64,000 nt of DNA from Clytia hemisphaerica (Eukaryota; Cnidaria; Hydrozoa; Leptothecata; Clytiidae): assembly GCA_902728285.1 (NCBI GenBank), contig CACVBU010000292.1, forward strand, positions 3,166,770-3,230,769, read 5' to 3'. Under the pieces are notes generated by a model. It was given only the letters and a program-made list of their open reading frames with translations. It had not been told where the DNA came from and did no database searches. Positions 53,192 through 62,100 of this stretch are shown in pieces (position 1 is the stretch's first letter; each line of letters begins with the position of its first letter). Both the position numbers and the translations under genes were made by a program.

Positions 53192-56100
53192 CTAGTCGTC
53201 TTCCATAAGCAAGTCTTCTTTCCGCAGAATAGCCGCATCTAATTGCTCCAAGAATGAAGGTTCGGATAATATCTGTTGTAAGTGATTGATTAATAAGTTT
53301 ATTTGTTCCGCACCGTTGATCAAAATTAAGAATATTTGCATCCAGAGTTGTTCGTCCCAGTCCCTAAAATTTGAATGGAACATAAATAATGTCGATATTT
53401 TCAATAAAAACATCTGTAAAGACCAGGTAAATTGTTTTACACTTTTATGAGAGGCTGGGCCGGCTAGGCGGATCAACTTAATGTTTTGTATTAAATCTGT
53501 CTATTGACCAATTTGCTAAATTAGATTGCATAAATCAAATATTCCTCTGCCTCCAACCCAATCTTGAACACCCCTACCTCAATAATCTCGCAGTCCCTTT
53601 CAAAATAATTAATAGCAATGGGGAACTTTTGGTCACTTTCTCCCAGAAAGAAAAGGATCCCCCAAGAAACCCTCAATTACAAATAAAAGAGTGGTTTAAA
53701 TTAAGTCTGATTAAAAATAAAATGTTCATGGTTTTTTTTTGGATTGCCCCAGAGAAAATCTAGAAAGCGAACCTTGGTGGGATGTTGCACATTTTGGTGA
53801 TTTGTTTTTGATTATCATAATAAGTATTGAGAGGATTTTGAAAAATCAGTTCGTGGATGATACCAGCTGCTGCATAGTAATCGACCTGCAAAATGAAAAT
53901 AGAAGTTGCTTCCAAGTGTGAATTAGAGAGAGATTTGAACAGTTGGAAGTATTTTTAGAGGGTCCCCCCTGGGACCGAGAATTAGTTCAAATTATAGAAA
54001 GATTCGAATAAAAGAAGCTCGAATAAGCCAGGGTTCACTGTAATATCGTGCATAATCAAGGCAGGAAGTGAAAAGTTTCACCCTCCAAAAGGCTGTAACA
54101 AACAATTGCCAATCTTATTTTGGCATGGCCAGGAGAGAGATTCCTGAATCCCTATTTCCCGAGTTGGTGTGCAATCTTTGGAGGTTTGAACCATTCAGGA
54201 AGCATTGCATCCACATCTTACCTCGGGACCCCAGTATTCTCCATTCTTCATGGAAGGACATTCATAGGAATCTTTATGACTTCTTCCGTACAAATGACTA
54301 TCAGATGGCAAAAGTGCCAAGTCGACGCTATTCTTGAAACTAGTCATCGTTAAACAATGCGTTGATAGCGCACCATCTTTCAAATTCTCCCTAAAAAGTA
54401 ACATGTAAAGTTTGAAAATCTGCTCGTTTGAAAAAGAAGAAAACGTACTCTTAGGTACATAGCAAAAACAGAAGGGGAGGAGAGGATGCGAATCCAGCTT
54501 TTAATAAACGGAGAGGGGCAAAAATGCCGGGAGATGCAAGTTGTGCTCCTTAATACCCCCAAAATATGGTTCGGGGGTTGAAAGGATCGAAAATTTGACA
54601 GACAAGGGTCGGCGTATTAGGCACCTGAGAGTACTTTAATACAATGCGAAAACTAAGAAAGCACACTGAGATAAAATGTCTTTAACGATACTTTACTACC
54701 TTGAACCTTCCACAACAATCTTTTCATGAGATCCGCAAAGAAGGCATTCGAAAAAGGTTTAAATGAAATTTATCGTCTCACCTGTCACCAAGGAGGAATT
54801 TAGTTGGTCGTAAATCACAATGTACAATCTTTAGTTGATGTAGCGTCTGAATGGTTTTTAGGATTTCGTAGACATAAAGTAACGCAAGTGGTTCATCAAT
54901 TTGTTGTGAGTGTCGTTTGTAAAGTTTGATCAGATCCTGGGAAATAGAAGAAACGCAAAGGGTCAGGATTGGTTAAACACTCACCTTTCATCAAAGAAAA
55001 TGGAAAAGACATCGGCAAAACAACAACCTCATGTTAACCTCATCACTGCAATGTGATTGAATTTGTAATAAAGTTTACTGACAATCGTGAGCTAGTGATT
55101 ACCCCTCCTATTTCAAATCTGACTACCCCTCCCCCTCCCCCTGCAAAGGAAACCACAAGTCTTTATGATTCCTTCCCAGCCTGGCTGAAAAGCGAAGCCA
55201 TCCTCGGTATCGCTTCTCGGCCTAATGGCTAAGATCAAGTGTAGTATCTGTTCTTATCAGTTTAATATCTGATACGCCTTCCATAGTGTTGGCTCATATA
55301 TTAATCTGATTTTTGTCTTCGGGTCAAGGGAGCGAGGTTTACCTCACCATGACCACGGGTTGCCTCGGCGGTGCACTACAGTAGAGCGCAGCCCATACTT
55401 TCTTTGATAAAAAATTGAATTCACTACTTAAAGCTTCTGGCTTCCAGAAAATGTTCATGAAACAATGTTCATGATAACATAGGTTTGGAGGATATTTTCA
55501 GGAGTCGAACCGGACTCGATAATTATACCCCTCCCCTCTCACCGGTTGAACCCCCATGACAAAACTGTAGATTTACCCACCGGACACCTGCTACTCCTGG
55601 TCCCCTCTAATCCCATGTAATTTCTTTGGAAGAGCCCAAAAGAACAAGAAATACATACCATGAGCGTCCCAGTGTTATAGAAATCGGATTCGTAGCATGC
55701 AGCGTTCGAATACATGTTCACGTGATTGATACGAACAAAGTTTTGATGCTACAAAAAAGAAGAAAAAATTTTCCTCATTATTTCCATGTTAGAAATTTTA
55801 TCTATCATCAGAAATAGCAAGACTCCTATTTATAATACACAAAGAACTGTTTCGAAGTTAACAGAGTTGTGTATCTTATCATTAATATGATTTCAGTATA
55901 ATAATATAAATAAATCTTGATCAGGTTGGAAATCCAAGATCTCATGTTCGAGGAGAATTACTCCAAAATGTTTCCTTAAGACATCTTTCATAGGAATATA
56001 AGAAGATTTCGATGGTTAATTAGTAATCAAAACGTTACAGTACCGTGTTACAGTACTGTATTTCAGTTTTTTTGTCCGAGGTTTTGCACTCGTTTCAAAA

Positions 56101-59100
56101 TTTGAAATATCTTTAATATTTTGATAGCGTTAATTTCTTAGATACAATTTCGATAGATAAAAAGTCTATCTACAATCAGTGCCATAACATATTGGCACTT
56201 TTCGCTAATTTACCATTTTTCGAAAATTGAAGTTCGAGCGAGAATGTCAATTTCGGGCCCTCAACTTGATTTCAACGATTATTTCGATCTGGGAGGGATT
56301 TATTGGTTTCTAGGCTATATTTCAAGTCCTACTGGACCATTTTTGAACTTTTGAATCCTCACATCCTAAGGTCCTAAGTCTTAAGTCTAGCGTTAAAACT
56401 CAGAGTTAAAACTCTACCCTTCGAACCTACTTTAGAGCACTTGCAAATCGATTGTGGTTTCAAAACACCCCGGTGGGTTTCCTTTTTGTGCCAAGTTTTT
56501 CGTCACTGATTGTAGACATCAAGTTAATTTTTATAAGCCTTTTACGATTATAATATACGCCTTTTTGTGATTTTCCAGTTTTTATCTTAGATGTGAATAT
56601 TGTTACTGAGGGTTAATGGGATTTTGTTATATTCAGTTACCTCCACAAGGGCAGCATTCGCCATTCCCAATCGCTTGTGTATGGTTGAAGTAATGTAAAA
56701 GTCCCATAGATGTGCGTTACTATGCGCAACTGATTGATCAACCACCTGAAAGAAAAAAGTTGAATGTCCTTCTTAAAATCCCCTGATCGCAATGCTAACA
56801 ATAGTGTGGCGAACAATGCTGAAACCCCTCCCCCTAAAAAAAGCCGAAGAAAAGAATACTTTCAAGTAGATTGATGTCCATTACCATAGACCTTTGGCAA
56901 CATTATGCCACAGCAATGCCTATTCGTGTCACAATAGTCCTAAAAATAGTATCAAAACTTTAGAAATCACTGATAGCGAACAATGTAAGAGCCATTCACA
57001 TACCTTTAAGACAAGAGACTTGTTATTTTCGGTGTATCTTGCTTTATAGATACTCATGCCACTCACTCCACGTTTGAGATGTTTGTTGATTTGTATGTGT
57101 CGAGGCCCTACAAAAACAAGTTCAAATCAAATATTAAAAGCAAGTTATTCAAAGCTAAAACTATATAGAGTTGCCTCTATCTAATTAGATTATCAAGGGA
57201 CTTTTAGAAATTTGAAACATTTTGAACAGTTTCGAATTTTAAAGAGTAATACACTACTCCCTAGCGAGGATCAATGTTTTAGCTCAAATTACAGAAATTA
57301 TCGAATTAAAGGCTCGAATTAGAGAGACTTGGATGAAATAAAAACAACTCGCCTGAGGTCTTCTTACAAACAAGTATTGTAAAATAATTCTAAAAGCATG
57401 GAAAAACGACTTACCTAAACAGATATCGGTGCGCCCATTCAAGTGCGATAGAGGTCCATTAATATGAAGAAAACTATTGTTTGTTGTGATTTCATGGGAG
57501 ATACTTTCCACGAAATTGTTCCTTGTTTGTTGGTTGAAAGGGTCACATGCTAACGATCTGTTCTCTGATTGGTCAGCAACTTTGTCTGAATCTTTTCGCG
57601 ATCTGAAAATATAAGATGTAGGTTAGAATTTAATATATAATATTGTCGAACGTGCTAACCGCACTTGCTCAACTTCAGTATCTTTTAAATTACTCGTAGG
57701 CCCAATTGTAAACATCAACAGAAAATTTTTGACATGAAATAACTTATTTCTAAATAGACCCTAAAATGGAAATTTATTCACCAAAGGAGCAAATGTGCAA
57801 AATTTCGATCAGATCAGACCATTTTCAAAGTGTCCAGCCTACCCAAAGTTTTTAGCCTCGTTTTGGCGAAAAACTCGTGACCATGCCCCTAAAAATCTTA
57901 ATTTTAAAAGAATGAAAAAACACTCCAAGATATTCACCCAAGGAACAAGTGTGCAAAATTTCAGCTGAATCCGACCATTTTTGAATTCTCCAGCCTAACC
58001 CAAAGTTTGAGGTGAAAGACAGAAGGGCATTTACAGATTCTAGCTCAACTGAAGTTGAGAATATGGTAAAGTTCGAACTAGCAATTGTTCGCCCAAAAAC
58101 AACAGCCACATAAAATAAAAACTACTCTCGGGTATCTAATAGCCGGTAAAGGAATAGATAGCCATGCCTGTGCCAGACCCAACGACTATTGGCATTTGCC
58201 GTATAAAGCAAACGAAGAGAGGGTATACCAAGTTAACATATATGTAAGATACATTGTAGCATATACGCGAGTAACGAGTAACTAAATATTCCATCTTTTT
58301 TAGGTAATCGCTAGGTACAATGATTGCCTATTAAATGCTTATTGAATATACCTATTATCAAGGCTCGTCGGCAGTATGGTCAAGGCTGCTAGGGCCTGAA
58401 ACCAGGTGTTTAAGATTCAAATTCCCCTGCTCTTTCTAATTTGAGTCTGCTAAATGACGTGCCCTACGTTCCCACGTGCCCTCATCAATTTCCTGTTAAT
58501 ATTTCAGTTCATAGATAGCCAAGGCAGCTGGTCGTGGATCCCATAAAAACAATTGAAAGACTGTCTATGGCCTAGATTACTGGGCTATCGATGAGTTTCA
58601 AGCCGAAGGAAGCAAGAAAAAGCCAAGTTTTAAAACTTGCACCACATTTCGGATGTCAAATTAAATCTAGCACTTTCTTGGTAGGGGGCAAACCTTTAGA
58701 ATCTGTAGCTTCTTTTGTAGTCAGTTTTTAAGCCATAAAAACTTTAACCACTGGCCTCCTCTTAAAAAGTATTTAAATCCTATCTACTTTCGAACCAAAA
58801 TACAAACAGATCCTAAAGGTTGGTCCCTACTATAAATGTTACTTCCGATGGTTTGTATAAACACTACGGGGTCAGCCCAACTTCATGTAGGAATTAAGTG
58901 GCTTCAAATTATACACAGGAGACTCAACTCTAGCCTTTAGCTATAAATTATATCTATCAGACACTCTCACCTTTCACTTTCACCACTGCACTCTTGAATA
59001 GTACTCAAATTGACTGATTCTTGTTGTCGCGTCGTCGTCTCGTTGAAAGCGCTGATGTTCGCACCGAATGTTACGTGACCGATAAACGTACGGGCGGAAG

Positions 59101-62100
59101 GCGTTGAAACAGGGCGGCTTAGGTGAGAAGAGATTGGAGCTTGCTTGTGAGACATATCCAGCCCAAAATCTGTAGCATCAGCTTAAATAAACAAGAGGAT
59201 TTAAAGTTTAACAAGCTGTTAAAGAAGAGATAAAACTTTTGATCCTGTTGCATGACGTTTTCAATTTTGATAATTTTGATTCTATTGTTTCTTATTAGCA
59301 GTCCCAAAATGAGAAATAATGTGTGCCAAACCTTTAGTTTGTGAACCAATCTTGGTTTCGCTGAACATGTCGACTCCTAGAAGAAAAAAGAAAGAAATAA
59401 AATTAAAGTTACTGGTTAAGTTTAAGAACTACATTTTATAAAAGTATTTTTCTCGAAAATCCAGAAAAACATTTTTCCAAGATCACCACTAGGAATAACT
59501 TAGAAATCTAAGCTAGATTGATTTAGTCTGATGTTTAGTTGTGGCAGTATTCCAAGGTAAACTTCAAAAACTGTAAATATAGAAATATCTTTACTGTACC
59601 GAAAACGCCGTATTACCATAAGCCGTGTGTTTGTAGTTTTGTGAAAACGGGCTTAGTTAACTAGGCTAAACTGAGAATATAGGTTGGATACCAACACTCG
59701 CACTTACTTTCTTTTTGTGCTGGTTTGGAAGCATTGTAAATTGTAAACCCTGAAAAAAAAACAATAGCAAAAATCTCAAAATCAGCCGATTTAACGTGAT
59801 CAGTTCAGAAAATCAGCTAAGTGATAATTGCGCCCTCCGAAAATTTATGAAGGATAAATTATCATGTATTTTCTATATTCTTCCTTGTAGTGTAGTGCTG
59901 GAAGATTGATAATAAGTCCAAAAAAGGATCCAAATTAATTACCTGAGTTTTGTTGTGATTTAGAGATTATTTCCTCGTCTTGAAAGATTTGAAAAGCTAG
60001 AAAAGTTGATATGCATACAATCAGTACCGTACGATACCCTATATTTAAGGACCCTATATTTTTTAGAACTGTCCTTGGACGTCCTTATATTCAAGGACCT
60101 GATTTTCATTTAATCCAATAGATTGGAAAATCGAACAACACCGCGACCTAGTGAGAAGAGATATCTGTCCCTATTTATAGGGACGTCCTTAAATATAGGG
60201 ATTCGCGCCGTACTGACAATGAGATATATTGAAAACTACCAAACTTTATTTATAAGCAAACTACACTACATTGAAAAAAAGTTTTTATTACCTGAAGGAG
60301 GTTTTTCGTCAGCTTTGTCTTCAAATATCGGAAAACCTAGATGACGAGGAAAAATAAAACAAAATGTTTGTCGAAAAGTTACTTGTATGCATTTTCATTC
60401 ATTCCTTTCTAAAGAAGTTTCAAACATAATGGACAAGTCCACAGTCAACTGAAGTAAGTGAGAAAACGTTATCGTACAAATGTGGTAGATCGATAAAGGT
60501 ATCAAAGGAAGTTGAAATTACCAGAGTTCTTCGAAATAACATTAGTTTCATCCTTGAATATTTCGAAACCTAGGGGAAAATACAATGCAATATATGTGCA
60601 ATATCTTTATGATAAGGAACAAAGTAGATGAACAAAGCTAGGTTTCTACTACATCAGAGTCAAAATGTTTACAGAACATATTGTGCACAAAAATTCCCAA
60701 TTGTAGATTAGCAAGGTCCAATCGTATTTGGCTATTTTTGGGTCCCAAATCGCCCAAATTACGTTATCAAAAGTCTCGGTTGATTTTTTCATTAAAGTTT
60801 GAAAAGGAAGGGTTTACCTTCTTTTTGGTTAAAGTCTTTCAAGGATTGCGCTGGGTTGTTAAACATATCTGAAAATATGAAGAAATAATAATTTGAAGAA
60901 ACTTAGTCACTTTCTTTGTAAATGATAACAGACAAATAAGTAGCAAGCATTGTCTTCATCAAAGATGGACATAAATAGTCTGAAATATTAGCTTTCACAC
61001 AACTGGAAATCCAGCACTGTGAGAAAAAACTCCGAAAATAGCTACATATACATAATGTTACACTGACCGTCATTCATCGATTCGTTTTGGTTGTTTTGAT
61101 CATCGTTGAAGATTCCAAATCCATGGGATGATTTTTGTGATAGTTTTTGAGATGGCTCGTCTTGAAACACCGAAAACCCTGCGCAAAAAGAAACAGAACA
61201 AAGATAAAAAGTCATTAAAGATGTAGGTACTCGATAAAATTACTGATGTGACACAAAAATGTCTATTACTTTAAAGGGGAAAACTTAGTCGGGTAAAACT
61301 TTTCGTCAGGTAAAATTGAAGTCGAGAAAAACTTCATCACTTTGTAAAAATATTTGTTACAACTCCCTTGAAGTCGACAAGAAGGGTTTTTTGCTTGACA
61401 CTTGCGTAAAGATTTCGCCACTTTTCCCCAACCAATTTTTCCCAACTAAAAAACAGCGTTCATGGCTTGGCCGTACAAAACCAAGCAAAAACAAAACATA
61501 GAAATGAACTGTTTGTAACGGAGGAGAGCTTGACTATTTCAAACAAAATACCTTGCGCTGGTTTTGTAGAAATCTTTTGACTTGGCTCATCTTCAAAGAT
61601 TGAAAATCCTGAAAAAATAATAACAGATGCCGTAAAAATTATAAAGCTGTACTAGAAAAGAGGAGAGAGCCTAAAAGCACAAAACATTTGCTTTAATGCA
61701 TTTTCTCCGGGTGACGTAAATTATCAAGTCCTTTGTTATATACCTTGCAAAGTTTTAGCTGAAAATTTTCCAGTCGGTTCTTGGAAGATGGAAAAGCCAT
61801 CTGAGATTCAAACATCTTGGTATATTTTCGTAAATCGTACAATTGAGAATTAAAACTCAAACTATTTTGACACTTTAGAAAGCCCAACTGCAAGGGAAAA
61901 TAAAATTTGACACCTTTGAAACACACCGCCCGGCCTCATTCGATCCTTGCCTCCCTTAATCTGGTAATAGAGGGGCGAGGAAAGAAATTGCTAAAGGAAA
62001 AAGTCAAACAAACGTTCAAATAATGTAAAGTTTGTCTGTACCTTGGGAAGAATGAATCTTTTGGCTCGGTTCGTCTTGAAAAATTGGGAAGGCTGCAATG

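Larger units (their letters stand above)
54222..57107 (-). other. BUB1B: Pseudokinase-encoding exons with degenerate active site
   Basis: Exons from 57107 down encode the kinase N-lobe and most of the C-lobe. The ATP-site lysine candidate ends an exon (LVLK, 57004). The HRD-equivalent Asp remains in HCDLRP, but the metal-binding Asn is Lys (54800s). The DFG Asp is Ser in MTSFKNSVDL (54340s). Vertebrate BUBR1 is likewise a pseudokinase whose fold stabilises the protein. Kinase loss here is read directly from the residues; function is inferred. Confidence 0.85.
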
